Counted from the first letter of the stretch, positions 1-13,320 are shown. The stretch: 64,000 bases of DNA from Tetrastigma voinierianum (GCA_016808115.1 JAEQBH010000136.1:496001-560000), one strand, 5' to 3'. A program made the numbers and translations. The notes: generated from the letters alone by a model not told the origin.

Positions 1-29
1 CTCGACACTACATGTAACCTTGATTTGGT

Positions 30-985
30 CATTCTTGATGCTCCAGCGACATCAATATCTTATCTCGCGACATCTTCTCACGTCTTGGCGGTTTCGTTTG
101 ACCTCTGCGATGTGGCGACGTATCGATATCTTGTCACGACCTGGCTGAAGTCGCCGATCTATTGATGTCTTCGGATGTCGCGACATCAATCTCTTGTCGC
201 GACATCATCTTAAATTATCGTAGGCTTCAACTGGTTGCTCATGTTGTTGCGACATCAATATCTTGTCATGACATCTCTTTATGGCTCTGCATCTTTGATC
301 TGGTCGTTCCTAATGTCACGACATCGATATCTTGTCGCGACCTCACCTTAAGGAGCTTCAACCTTCAACTAAGCAAGTCTCGTGTCACGACATCGATATA
401 TGGTCGCGACATCAACTAATGGCCGCGTACTCTCACTGGAGGGCTTTTTGGCGCCGTGGACTTCGTTTCCAAATAAAACCTACCGTCAATGGTCTTCGAT
501 GTCGCACATCAACTTAGTTCTCTGGTCTTTTAATCGGTTGTTCTTGTTGTCACAACAATGAATCTCTTGTCGTGACATCTAGTCACGCCCCTTTGTAAAT
601 TTAAACTCGTCGCTTCATGTAGCCGACTCGATCTCACGCCGCGACGCCCCGCCTCTCTATATTCAACTTGTCAGATGTAGCGACTTCAATCTCTTTGTCG
701 TGACATCAACTAAAGGATCTACGTGTTTCAAAATGTTTCTCGCGATGTCACTTCAATCTATTGTCGCGACATCAATCGATTCCTCGCCGCTTTCAATTCG
801 CCCCCACGTATCTTTCCTTTGACGCTTCCGTCGTTTACATCAATCCCTTGTCGACATCACTTCGCTACCCACAAGTCTCAATCGCTTGTTCTCGATGTCG
901 CGACATCGCCCCATGTCGCCACTTGGCATTGTTATCCATGTCGCGACCGCATCGGTTCTTCACTTCATGTCGCTACCTCATGACT
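30..985. repeat. Degenerate minisatellite with TCGCGA-palindrome core
   Basis: At least ten copies of a core close to GTCGCGACATC occur here, usually as a pair separated by a short AATATCTT-like spacer. Clear pairs lie near 172-207, 248-275, 316-342, 384-411 and 747-773. In the better part (about 160-415) the pairs recur every 68-80 bp, and the intervening text (CTTCAAC-like and TGGTCGTTC-like words) recurs as well, so the unit is about 70 bp. Copies further right are more decayed. Short open frames rich in 'SCRDI' residues are translations of the repeat, not genes. The same core appears in the LTR-like sequence at 8595-8645, so the array may derive from that element. Confidence 0.75.
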
Positions 986-1139
986 GGACTGTGAACCCCT
1001 AAAATCGCATCACCGATCAAATCGCTCTTTTCATTTCGCTTCCGCTAATCGATCGACTATTCCACTTATTTCTCGTATTTTTCTACTGCATTTTCTTCTT
1101 CTTCCATTTTACCCGCTAATAATGTATGGGTGAGTTTCT

Positions 1140-2500
1140 TCATATTTCTCGCAAAGCAATTGTCTCTTTTGATATGAAAATTCGCGTAAAAAATGGACTA
1201 AAAATGTATGACTTTAAGCTCATCACGCATATCATGCCATGTCGGAAAATCATTTCAGGTCCATAAAAGAGCCGCTCACATTTGAAAATTTTCCCCCTTT
1301 GATGCATCATATGTCTCCACACCAATTTCCCATTACTCTTTTAACTCATCCACTAAAGGCTGCAAGTATACATCAATGTCCTTTCCAGTTGAAATAGGTC
1401 CTGGAATAAGCAATGACATCATAGAGAATTCCTTTTCTACATTTCAAGGAGGGAAGTTATACTGCAAAGAATTACATGCCACAATTATAAGAATTACTCA
1501 TATTCCCAAATGGATTAAACCATCGCTGCTAGGCTGCTTCTAACATTACGAGATTCTCGGGGAAAACAATGGAAATTCCTTATCAAAATCTTTCCATGAT
1601 TTACCACAATAATGATGCCTTAAAATTTTTTTCATCATTAACTCTTATCCTTATGCCATCTCATATCCGCAAAGAGTTTTAATAGACAAAAATAGTCTTA
1701 GAAGCCTAGACTTAAAGGAAATAGCAACATTCAGGTGATCTTTCTACTTTACCATCATCAATTTTCCATCTAGAAGTACCACATGTGTGACATTACCACA
1801 TTGCTCAAACTCTTTCCAAAATATGCACAATCATATTTGCAAGCATTAATAGAGTATATACCCCAATCCCAAATCATTTAACATCTTTTCGAGCCTCATA
1901 TGAGATTTGGGAGAGTTCCACCATTAGGGTAATAACATCATTTACAAATCAAGCAACATGTCAAAAGACTTATCGGCTCAATTTGTTATATACTTTGGCG
2001 AAGTAATTTAACTATGAAAGACAATTTAGAGAATTTTGAACAACTCGAATATAATTCTTGTTGAGCTTCCTTCAACAATTCATCAAAACTTTTCTTCTGT
2101 GTAGTTCTTGTGACATCATCTTCAATATTACCTAAGCCATTACCTAATTTTCGTAGTCATCTAACATCTCTTGGATCCCATCATCTTCTATCTCATCATT
2201 TGGTGGAACTCCATCATCAACAACCTCTGATTGATTATTAGAATGATCCTTTGCTCTGACATTATAATTAGATTTTTCCCCATGAAATATCCAACGAGTG
2301 TAAAATCCATCAATGCCTCTCATTGCAGGAGACTGAAACTACATCTGCTCCAAACATATGAATTCAAACAATCTATGCATGGACATCTAGCTCTACATTT
2401 GTAATCGAGATTATCTTCTCACAAATTTCATAAAAGACTCCAACTCCTTCCAGTTATCTAGGCGACCATTTTTTCCACATCCAAGTTTTATCCATGTCGT
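1140..2500 (-). pseudogene. Decayed CACTA (En/Spm-type) tnp2 transposase
   Basis: Read on the minus strand in shifting frames, the region follows the order of a plant tnp2 transposase. It starts with the N-terminal transposase-associated domain (about 2500-2280, ending in TRWIFHGE). Then come LPNSYYEAKK-like text near 1900, a WKEFEQC segment near 1820, WKDFDKEFP near 1590, a YNLPP segment near 1450, KDIDVYLQPLVDELKE at about 1340-1385 and a YDASKG-like segment near 1300. There are many stops and frameshifts, so it cannot encode an active enzyme. The C-terminal half is not recognisable left of about 1140. Intact members cut CACTA elements at their terminal inverted repeats. The matching 5' terminus of the element is proposed at 6948. 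Confidence 0.8.
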
Positions 2501-3770
<1,270 letters not shown>

Positions 3771-5200
3771 CCCTTTTGAGGCACTCATGATCATCAAGTA
3801 CTGTTGCATTCTTTCCACCAACTCCATGTATGAACTGTTCAAACACAAATCTTACGCATATTTAATTACAAAGGCTAACTTCCCAACATTAAGATTTACA
3901 TAATTAGAATACTTGCAAGATCCTATAAAAGAGATTTGAAACCTACCTTGAGAAAAACAAGCTTAGTTTACAAAATATGCATAAGAAACTAACCAAAGAA
4001 AAGTTCAAAACAAAGAAAAAATTATGCCAATGATAGATTTTAAATGAATTGCGTACATGGTTCTTGCCGAATGGCACATCGTCAAGAATGGACAATTTAA
4101 TATTTAAAAGATCTCCCAAAAGATATTGTAAGCCTAGGGGCATAACATCAAAAAATCATCTCAAAACAAACATTTTTATTTTGTATTTTTTCAACTATAC
4201 AAGATTAAAACTTAAAACAGAGAAGAGTGGCATCTACCCTCCCAATCTCGTATAACATCATAATCAAAGAGCACGTAGTTCGACATTTACTACCAATTAT
4301 CATTGTCCAAATCTGATACCTCCAATGGTACAGTATTAACATGCATATGTCCTCTCAACACTTGCAAAGTCCATCCTTCTTTTCTCTCTAAAAATCCATC
4401 AGGGGTTGACATTATTCACTGAATGAGGTTTAAAGCCTGCAGGAAGGTTACCATGCACTCAGGAGGATAAGCCTCTAAAAAATCACTTAACTCTTTTGGG
4501 TTTATCTAGCAGACTTGAGAACCTTCTAGTAAGATTCTGCTTCAAATTCTTCTCAATCACAAAAGTCAAATCAAACAACTCGGCCAAATTGAAGATATGT
4601 CACCATTAGGCAACACTGTGAATCCCGACATAAGCTTGGAGGGAGTTTTGCTTCGATCAACACCCTACCTAGAATTTGTAAATCATCAAACCTTGTTCAT
4701 GTACTCAACAATCGCAGCTGTCGTTGCTACCTTATTGAAGAGTGGTTTACTAACCAAAATGCTTATCCTGAGTCACAGTAAAATCTAAGCCAGATGATTA
4801 AGTTTTATCATTGAAAATCAAACTTGTTTCATTCATCAAGTCATGCCAATCGATAAACCTCAAAGGAGTAGCTATCCAATCTTAAAAGGCTTCAATCAAA
4901 TTTTCCAACAAAATTCAACATATCTGTCTACGCTTGATGCGTATGCCCATTGATCATTAGATTGTATGAAATCCTCCGGACCTAAATAGGTAAATAGATA
5001 ACTAATAACTCGGAAAGAATAAAGTTTTTATAAAGAAGAACACTAAACACAAAATAATCAATCAGATCCTCTAATTGAAAAACGAACCTCTAGTGTTGAG
5101 CTAGCAAAAAGGACTAACAAAACAATGCAAAATCCTCATTCAAGATAATCGCTATGGTAAGACAGCAAGAACTCACTCCAAAGGGAATAACATCCCTACA
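3771..5200 (-). other. Unclassified region with minus-strand coding-like islands
   Basis: Short minus-strand islands look protein-like, for example around 4060-4140 (LLGDLLNIKLSILDDVPFGK) and 4540-4640 (GFTVLPNGDIFNLAELFDL). They lie in different frames with stops between them, and I do not recognise a family. The position between the tnp2 remnant and the CACTA terminus suggests a second gene of that element, but this is only inference from position. Confidence 0.25.
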
Positions 5201-5204
5201 TGTG

Positions 5205-5890
5205 CTGGTTTGGCATCTTTTTCTTTGATAGAAAATAAATGTTTTATTAACAAATGAGAAAATATGAAGAAGAATAGGCCATATTTTAAGCTAAGCAGGA
5301 AGAAAAGGACAAACCAAAGATCAACGAAAATCCAAAACTCTAAGACACCCTACAAACACTTACTATGAAGGAAGGTCCCCACGAAAACTCTCACAAGAAG
5401 ACTCCTCGTCGCTAACTGGATCTACCACACTTACTTAAGCATCTGAGATCTCTAGTGAATAAGAGCATCTCATCTCCCTATGGAGATTTGCAAATTCAAC
5501 CATCCCATCTCCAAGTGCCGCTTTGCCCTAACTCCACACAAGAAATGAGAACAGATGCATCATCTTCCACCATAGAATATTAATCTTCAGAGTTGGCCTC
5601 AGAAAAACTCTCCCATAAAGCTAGAAACTCTACCTCTATAACTACCCTAGAACCAACAGACTAAGAGAAAGCCTCAAGATGATCTTTTTGCAAAAAACTC
5701 AAGATGATCGTGTTTTTGCGTAAATTTGAAACTCACCTTAAGAGCTGAGTTGTGAAGCAACATCCAAGAGCTCGCCTCCAAATTTCTACCGCTTCCTCTA
5801 AAATTCAGCAATGTGTTTCCTTTTATACCCAAAAAATTAGCCCTAAAAATCAAGACATCCATATTCTTCCACGTATTGTTCATCCAGTGA
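5205..5890 (-). mobile_element. Probable LINE-type fragment, minus strand
   Basis: The left edge (TTTTTCTTTGATAGAAAATAA from 5218) resembles the T-rich, GATAGG/GATCGG-type edges of the clearer minus-strand LINE 3' ends elsewhere in this window (46846, 56432, 59232). The rest shows weak coding-like text on the minus strand, including an open frame at 5674-5883, but no diagnostic reverse-transcriptase motif. Confidence is therefore low. Confidence 0.3.
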
Positions 5891-6930
5891 ACTAAAAAAA
5901 ACTAAATTATAATAATAATAAAACAATATGAAATTGCAATACTACTATTATATTCATACAAAATCATTAAAATTAATTTCATTACATTCAATAAATAAAA
6001 TTAGTTTATTTATATTTAATTAAATAAAAACTTACTATAGAAATTTTTTAAAACTATTTTATAAACATTTATTCACTATTTTTAATATAATACTTTAAAA
6101 AATTTATATTTATTAATATTAACGAAATAAGTTTTTTTAAAACATATAAATGGTATAAATTTGTCATTAATTTTTTTGTTATTGATATAAATAAAATCAA
6201 GCCTAATAATTTTTTTACTCTCATTAATATTGATCGTTGAATTCAAAAATGTTTACTAAAATTTATTTCTTATGAATATAGATTAAAAAATAAGTTGCAT
6301 TAGTTTGATTGAAAATTAAAGTAATCATAATATAATTATAATTCTTAAATAAATATTGTGCTTCAAGTATGAAACTAGGTGATGGTCACTTCAATTTATA
6401 AGAATTATTAATGATGTTTTTGTTGGTAGAACACCAGGATGGTTTACTGATTTAGATTTTGAATGAAGGAATTAGATTTACTGATTTAAAACACCAAGAC
6501 TTCGCTTTGTTGGTAGAAGGTATGAGAGTTTGATATTTCTAAGTTAGCGTACAAAAAATGATGTTTGTTTCGTCTGCACTGGCGCTATTTACAAAGCCAA
6601 TTTATCATATATGACAAGATTTCATTCCATAATAAGTTTGTAATTCTACTAAGACATTTTAAAAATTGTCCCTAATGATTTTTTCGCTCGGGGGACGAAA
6701 ATATTGATATAAAATCGCCCTAAAAATTACAAGTAACTTTAAATACAACAATTCGGCCCACAAAGAGTTAAACGTCCTTAATGTTTTCCCATAGGTGGCG
6801 CTACCCAAAATTCTAAGGGAGGGCTAAAAATATGGCGCTTCATTTTTGAAGACAAATTTTAAGTTTCGTCCACAATTATGTATATTTGTGGACGAAATCA
6901 TTTTCGTACCAAAAAATTTTGTAGCTAATT
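5891..6930. other. AT-rich subterminal region of the CACTA element
   Basis: No gene is visible. The left part is extremely AT-rich. Between about 6690 and 6900 the short word GGACGAAA and its reverse complement recur (near 6694, 6866 and 6892), as expected of the subterminal repeats that CACTA transposases bind. No other structure was seen. Confidence 0.45.
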
Positions 6931-6948
6931 TTATAATTTGTTGTAGTG
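6931..6948 (-). mobile_element. CACTA element terminus (terminal inverted repeat)
   Basis: On the minus strand, starting at 6948, the sequence reads CACTACAACAAATTATAA. This is the conserved CACTA terminal motif, and the subterminal GGACGAAA repeats follow it. Orientation agrees with the minus-strand tnp2 remnant at 1140-2500. The opposite terminus was not found in the window and presumably lies to the left of position 1. An intact insertion should carry a 3-bp target duplication, here TCA after 6948. Confidence 0.7.
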
Positions 6949-7438
6949 TCATTAAGTCCACGAGTGAGAAGAGTTACATTCCATATCCAGCACTAGTTAC
7001 CAAATTAGTGGAAGCCATTTCGTATAAAGGGGCCTGGAAAAGTGATTTGGTTCCTTCATTCAGGGGTCCCATTACAAGTATAACAAAATAAAAGCAAGAG
7101 CCGCCTTGAAGCCTCCTTCAAATTTCTCACCCCTAGCCACTTCAGGAGCATCGTCATCATCGACTCCTGAACCAAAGAGTACATCTCCTTTGAAGAGGAT
7201 GGAGCATAGGATAAAAGGGTGGTTTAAGTGCATCCTGGGAAAACAAAAACGGATTGACCACAGGCTCTCCGTGCTCGAGAGAGAGGTTCATATCCTGCGA
7301 GGAGAGCCTTCTGCTATTGAAGGACCCCCTTCTAACTTGGAAGGGGATTATGACGAGCTTGATGATTATGTGGATGAAGATGCGTTCTTGACTAACGAAG
7401 AGGATTCTAAAGAGGAGCAGTTGGAGTTCTTGGGTTAG
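6949..7438 (+). pseudogene. C-terminal fragment of a 'putative plant transposon' ORF, cut by the CACTA element
   Basis: A coding-like frame begins immediately after the CACTA terminus (frame of 6951, text SYIPYPALVTKLVE). It shifts by one base near 7081-7091 into KARAALKPP and continues in the open frame 7106-7438, which ends with an acidic tail (DYDELDDYVDEDAF). The helical, charged segment RMEHRIKGWFKCILGKQK is at about 7199-7250. This resembles the C-terminal part of ORFs annotated in plants as putative plant transposon protein (Transposase_32-like). The N-terminal part is missing because the CACTA element inserted here. It is not expected to be functional. Confidence 0.55.
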
Positions 7439-7577
7439 CATAGGGTGGTGTTGGCAATAGGGTAGCAACTTGAGCCATGTCATGCCAATACCCATTTTGT
7501 TTCATGAAAGCCCTTTTGTGTAACCCGTGGTCATTACAAGCCTAGAAGTCCTTTTTTATTTTAATTTTGTTGGTTGT

Positions 7578-9050
7578 TGATAGGCGTTTACATGATTGTG
7601 TTTTTGTGGATATGCACTAAGAAGTGCAAATTGCCTAATCGCGCAAGTATACGCTAGTAAAGTAATATAGTGTACTCACGGTACAAATATCAATCCACAG
7701 GGAAAACCTTAATCGTAGTGGGCTAAGTACCAAAATTATAATACTTCTTTAATATTCAAACTAGCAATCGTGGATGCTGGGTTTTAAATAAAAGTAGATT
7801 AACACACTAATGTAACTGTGGTGTCGATCGTAAGAATGATCAAAATGGTGCAAAGAGGTTAGGGTGTTGGTGTTGTTGGACAGTTCTATTAGGTGAGGAT
7901 GCGGTTCTATTCCATTATCTAGTATACCTAGTCTTCAAGGCTGCTCTTATCTATTGTAATTAAAGTCTTTCTTAGGGTCATTTAACCTCCCTTTATCACT
8001 AGGTTTCTTGCTCCTTGGCTCAACCCTAAGCATTAAAGGTGCATGGAATGCAAAGAACTCCCAAGCCTCCTAATTATTGATAATACTATATTACCAAGTT
8101 TATTAGGTTAACCCAACTATGACTAATTCTTTATTCACTTCTCATATCTTACAAAGAACCACTCACATATTAAGATTGATCAAAAATTAATATGTTGATT
8201 TCAGCCAAGCATGAGTTAATGATAAAACAAATATATATATATATATATAAGATAATGGAATTATGAAAAGTCAACACTTTAACATAGTATTCATGTCCAA
8301 TTCACTACCAACACCCTAAACCACGAAATTAGAACCTCATGATGTTCTTGCCTCCATTAAGCAAAAGAAAAGATTCTAATAATAAGGATAGAGAAAACTT
8401 CAATGATCGTAGGAATGACAGTCTCCTAGATTCTTCAAGTCTCTCTCTCTAAGATAGGCCTTCAAGTCTCCTTTCCTCTATTCTAGACCCAAGTTCCTCA
8501 AACCCTAGCATTGTAAACGTTTTTCTAACCCCCAAAATTGGATTCTCCCATTCCTTTTATAGCTTCTTTACAAGATAAGGTTTGTTGAGCTTTTCCCGCG
8601 ACGTCGCGACATTGGAACATCATGACGTTGGAATGTCACGACGTTGAGCTGTTTTCTGCACCAATCTTCTCCAGAACTCCTGCAAGGTTCCATTTCCAGC
8701 ATAACTTTCGATTGTGAATTGATAGTCTTCTTCCATTCATCAAAGTTGATTCAAGCTACTAAAGGACTTCAAAGTTAAGAGCATTTCATGGTAAAACTCA
8801 AGTTTGTCGTTTCGCCTCGCTTCGCACAGGTGAAGTAATGTGGGTGCATTGAGGCTCTAGAAGGCCCGGATCTCTTTGGGAAGCTTTGTTCAAGAAGTCA
8901 CCCACCAATTGTTCAATATATTGTCTAAATGAAAAGTTAAGAGTTAGAATGCCATAAGGGAGCCTTGTAATCAACTTAGAGGATTGAGTGATGATTGTGT
9001 GTGGATTTGAAAGGTTTAGACGCCTATCCTCAACACTAAACACTTAAGGT
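7578..9050 (-). repeat. Long LTR-like repeat, inverted copy (left)
   Basis: The minus-strand reading of this region aligns in blocks, in the same order, with the plus strand at about 12000-13001. Examples: ACAAAGAACCACTCAC (8151-8166) is the complement of the 12415-12430 block with two mismatches; GTTTCTTGCTCCTTGGCTCAAC (8003-8024) matches 12555-12576; the outer ends TTGATAGGCG (7577) and TCTATCA (to 13001) also match. A TATA-like TATAAAAGG lies on the minus strand near 8560. The region has no gene. The inner (right) boundary is uncertain. (AT)n is present at 8231-8248. Confidence 0.55.
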
Positions 9051-9055
9051 GCACA

Positions 9056-10186
9056 ATGTCTTCAAAGAGGCAAAAAGTGAGTTCAAAGAAGAGCCGTAGA
9101 ATGGCGAAACCAACAAAGGATTATGATCATGAAAAATTTGTAAATTTGGGAGCCTGCAAGAAGTTCACACTGATCTCGGTGAATCTCTCATTTATCAAAG
9201 AAAAGGGATTCCACCACCCCGAAACTATAGCGAAGAAAGGGTGGAAGGCACTTTGCCAACCCCTTAGGCCGGCTGCCACAATGGTTATGCGTGTATCCTA
9301 TCCCTACCTAGCATCCCACGTGGTGAAAAAAGTAAGGGTGAGAGGGGTGTTGGTAGATTTCAGTGCGAAGTCTATCAACGAGTTCTATAACTTGGAATCG
9401 GTTAATGATGAAGCTTACAATAGACTTTAAGAAGACCCTAACTACCCCGAAGTGCTTAGAATGCTCACCAATGGACAAGGTGAGTGGAAAACCAACAATG
9501 AGGGGCATGTTGTGCACTTCAAGGCTAAGCATTTGGCTTACATCCCCAAAGTGTGCCATCACCTCATTACATCTCGCCTTATTCCTACGAGAAATGTGTG
9601 CAAAGTGACTCTAAAATGCACCTTGTTGAATTATGCCATTATTCGAGACATCCCCTTTGATGTGGAGCAAGTCATAGAGGATGCTAAAATGAATCTTGAG
9701 CACTCGTTCCTCATATATGGACTATGAAAGAAAGCCAAGGTGCCCTTGACAAGCGATGAGGTTTGGATACACCATATCAAAGCAATAATAGTGAAGAAAA
9801 ACAAGTCGGGCGTACCAAAACCTGAAGGGGAGTATGACTCCGAGAATGAGCCTTCAGGTGAGGAAGAGTTGAGGGCTTATCAAGCCATGCATGAGGGGAG
9901 AGAGGAAGAAAGAAGAGTAGTAGAGTAATCCTCTCCCCAACCTCCACCACCCACATCCCATGAGGAGGACGATTCCATTCCTCCTCAACCTATTAAGGAT
10001 CAGGTTCATGACCTCACTACGAGGTTCGATGCATTTTCGGACGAAACCCAAGAACATCAAGTATCGATGAGCCAAGAGATGGAAGAGCTAAAGAGCAAAA
10101 TGAACACAGTTCTAAGAAATTAAGAGATCATCAAGCAACAACTCACTCAGCTCCTTGCCTATCACATGGCACTACCACCACCGTAG
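9056..10186 (+). pseudogene. 'Putative plant transposon' (Transposase_32 / Athila env-like) ORF with four stops
   Basis: One continuous frame of 377 codons runs from the ATG at 9056 to the TAG at 10184. It is interrupted only by in-frame stops at 9428 (TAA), 9725 (TGA), 9926 (TAA) and 10121 (TAA). The N-terminus is basic (K/R/S-rich). The middle has an LVDFSAKSINEFYNL segment (about codons 99-113) typical of plant proteins labelled putative plant transposon protein, and a conserved HLAYIPKVCHHLITSRLIPT segment follows. The C-terminus is acidic, then proline-rich and coiled-coil-like. Such ORFs accompany Athila-like gypsy elements, where they occupy the env-like position. No gag, protease or reverse transcriptase is seen next to it. 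Function in the element is unknown. Confidence 0.65.
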
Positions 10187-11787
10187 TGATCATTTTGATC
10201 ACTAGGGGAGTTTTCTACACCATTCTTTTATGCTTCATGCCATTGAGGACAATGTCCATTTCAAATTGGGGGGTGTGGGTGATTGGTTTTGTATTATGTG
10301 TATTGGCTCTTAATTGATAAATCATTGCTCTTTGGGTCATTCTATGCTTATCATGAGTACATGCTTGTTTGGGTATAGGGATGATTTAGAAATAAGTTGG
10401 GTGTTCTTGTGAATTTGCCTATTTGACCTATCTTGAGGCCTTGGAGCCTTGTTAGTGTAGCTTAGTTAGTTTTTATGATTTTAGAGCAATTTGCAAGTTT
10501 TAGGTTAGTTTTGTTTTAGTCAAACTTTTCTTGTCTTTCTTGCTTGTTTCATGTTTCTTGCATGCTTGTGTGTTGCGTTTCGTTTGATTGCTTATTTGGT
10601 GTCTGTTTCTTTGTTTAGGTGTGTTTAGTGTGTCTTGAGTGAGTTTGATGCCTTGGTTGCTAATAAAAGGTCATTTTGAACACAAACTATTGAAAAAGGC
10701 CAAGTGTAAAGAGGAATTGGACCCTTAGGTTTTTGAATGATTTGGAATTGTGTTCTTGCAGGGTAGGGGGTGACTTAGCTTAGTCACCCTCCTTATGCTT
10801 CAAGAAGTTATTTCTCAAACAATCTAACACACACACACACACACACACTTTTGATCTCCCTTGTATACCTTGGTCTTGGATCCCTTTGCCTTGAATTCAG
10901 CTAACCTTGGAGGATTCTAACCACCTGAGTGATGGGATACCTAATCAAAAGAGGATTTCTATTAAGCCCCAACCAAAAAGAGAAAAATGCAAAAACAATA
11001 GAAAAAGTGAAAAAGAAAGATAAAAAGAAAATATAAAGAAAAATATCAAAAATAGGTCTATGAATAAGAATGAGTGGGATCATCCAATCGGAATCCTGGG
11101 CACAGTCTAAGGGGTCTTTCAAAGCCTAATACCCTGAGCCAACTGACCGGGAGTAATTGACTTCACTGCTCGCTCCATGAGACAAAAGATGGATCATTCC
11201 CACAACCTAATGTCTTTGAGTTTGGTTGAGTGTTCGAGGTGAAGATCGAGGGGAACTAAATGCCCGATGCCCTTAACCAACTGGTGGGGAGTCGTCGCCA
11301 GTGGATCTTCGCTACAAGGACATTCACCTAAAACTTCTTAACACTGGTTTTCTTTCATTTTTAGGTATGTTGGTAATTTTTAGGTATTTTAGTATGAATA
11401 AAAAGGGTGCGTTCTTATCATTTCTTAGTTAGCTTAATCCAAATAGGTGAGTTGAGCTTAAGTTTGGGGGTGCTAGGACCTTACTTACCGGAAATCATGC
11501 CTACACTTAGATTCCTTGGGAAAAGTCATTGAGGGCTTAGGGGATTGATTTGCGTTGTTCACTATGCTTTGCTTTGCAATGTTCCTTAGAGAGTTTAAAC
11601 ATTTAAAGATCCTAAAATTTGGTTGAAAATGCTAATATTGCTAAATGGTGTTCATGTTGATCCTTTTTCTTGGCATCATGTTATCATACTCATCTCATTG
11701 GTGTTAGTTCGTGTCATTTTTAGTTTTGCTTTATTTTAAGTCAGTCTCTTGCTTGGAGACAAGCAAGAAGTTAAGTTTGGGGGTGTG
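10187..11787 (+). other. Non-coding 3' spacer of the element with repeated TTGGGGG motif
   Basis: No gene. The phrase CATTGAGGACAATGTCC at 10241 is followed by AAATTGGGGGTGTGG, and the G-rich motif recurs as AAGTTTGGGGGTG near 11460 and 11776. These are hallmarks of the region before the 3' LTR of Athila-type plant gypsy elements. The last copy could serve as polypurine tract for an LTR starting TGATGGG at 11788. A short (CA)n lies at 10829-10849. Confidence 0.5.
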
Positions 11788-13001
11788 ATGGGTGTCCAAA
11801 ATACTCATTATATACCCGGTTTTTAGTATGTTTTTGATATCTTTTATACATAAATAAGTAGCATTTTTGCTTCATTATTAATATTTAGTTTCTTTTTGTA
11901 ATTTATGTCAAATAGAGGCCTTTTGGAGGCTAAAATATGGAAGAATGAAAATCTTGCTCCAATGTCGTGAAGTCGTTGGGCTTGTTAATGAGTCCAACCC
12001 AGTTTGGCATTCGGAATCAATCTCTTTCGAAGGTTTATAAGCAATAATGCCCTAATTTCAAGAGGTTCGCACTTTGGAGGGTTCGGCTCTAGAGAGAAGG
12101 AGTGAGACAAATGTGAAGACAAACATTAACTCTTGGAAGATCTTGTCATCGGGAGGAGGAAGACGAAGAGGAAGGATTCATCGATTTTCAGCATTAGAAC
12201 TATTTCCTCTACTGTTTTTATATTTTATATAAGTTTAATGAAGTTCCAGATTTTCATTATGTTCTAAATTCATAAACTAGGGTTTTAGTTGTATTTTAGA
12301 CATGAAGCTTATATCTAATTGCTAGAATTTTTTTTTATTGCTTCATGGGATTGAACCTCTATTGATTCATGCTTGATTTTGTTTACATGTTAATATCTGG
12401 TCAATATTAATATGGTGAGTGGTTCTCTACGAGATATAGGAAGTAGAGAGTTAGACGTAGGTGAATCAACCTAATTAGCTAGGTGGTATAGAAATCATTA
12501 GTAATTAGGAGACATGTAAGGTTCTTGGGACTTAAAGCACGGCTAGTGCTTGGGGTTGAGTTGAGAAGCAAGAAACTTACTATTAGTTGGTAGGTTAATT
12601 GACTTCGAGAAAGGCTTGTAATTAAACTAGTCAAAAATTGCCTTGGAGAATTTTCTCACGAAACAATAGAACAGGATTTTGGTTAAGATGTAAATGGATT
12701 ACCTAATTACTCCAAAACCCTAAAACTTCATCATGTTGTGAGACCCTTAACTTACGTAATCAATTTGCTAGTTTTACAAATAAGTACTTTAATTTAGATT
12801 AGGCTCAAATCATCACAATTGTCCAATTGGATATTAAAGAGGTAGGCGAATTTTGATACTTAGCATCCCGTTTCCCCCTATGAATCAATCTTTATACGTT
12901 CAATACATTATATTACTTAACAAGTGTATACTTACGTGAATAGATATTAATTGTATACCTTTTCACGTAATTTTAATACAAAACACAATTATGTCTATCA
13001 A
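11788..13001 (+). repeat. Long LTR-like repeat (right copy)
   Basis: The region begins TGATGGG directly after a purine-rich tract and ends CTATCA, so it has the TG...CA ends of an LTR about 1.2 kb long. Its right two thirds match the reverse complement of 7578-8600 (see that entry). No ORF is present. If it is a 3' LTR, the preceding ORF at 9056-10186 belongs to the same element, but then a direct 5' LTR copy would be expected and none was seen. Confidence 0.5.
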
Positions 13002-13320
13002 TAAATAGAAGACCAATTGGGAGCTTGTAAAAGGCTCCCCCTCTTCGTATAAGATCATCCTAGAAAAGAACGAATATCTTGATATTCTGTGTCTTTCTCT
13101 CTCTCCATACTTATTATTTTCATATATAAGAGAAAGTCCTAACTTTACACTTCATAATAATTTCACAACAATAAGATTGTGAAATATAAATATTTGATGG
13201 TATCCTTTCCCGCAAACAAAAGGCAGGTTCGGTGAAGTCTAATGTAATCAAACTTAACGTTTGTAGAGATTTAATTGGAAATCTCTTTCCAAATTTTGTA
13301 GCCAAAAATGACAGGCAACG
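13002..13320. other. LTR-end-like remnant, no gene
   Basis: The phrase GGCTCCCCCTCTTCG, followed by a CT-rich stretch and 'ATATCTTGATATTCTGTG', resembles the transcribed end of a copia LTR, but no partner copy is in the window. No coding frame could be supported. Confidence 0.25.

Noticed and set aside
30..985. CRISPR-like array of repeats and spacers
   Set aside because: Repeats are degenerate, spacers themselves repeat, and the context is a plant nuclear genome; it is a minisatellite.
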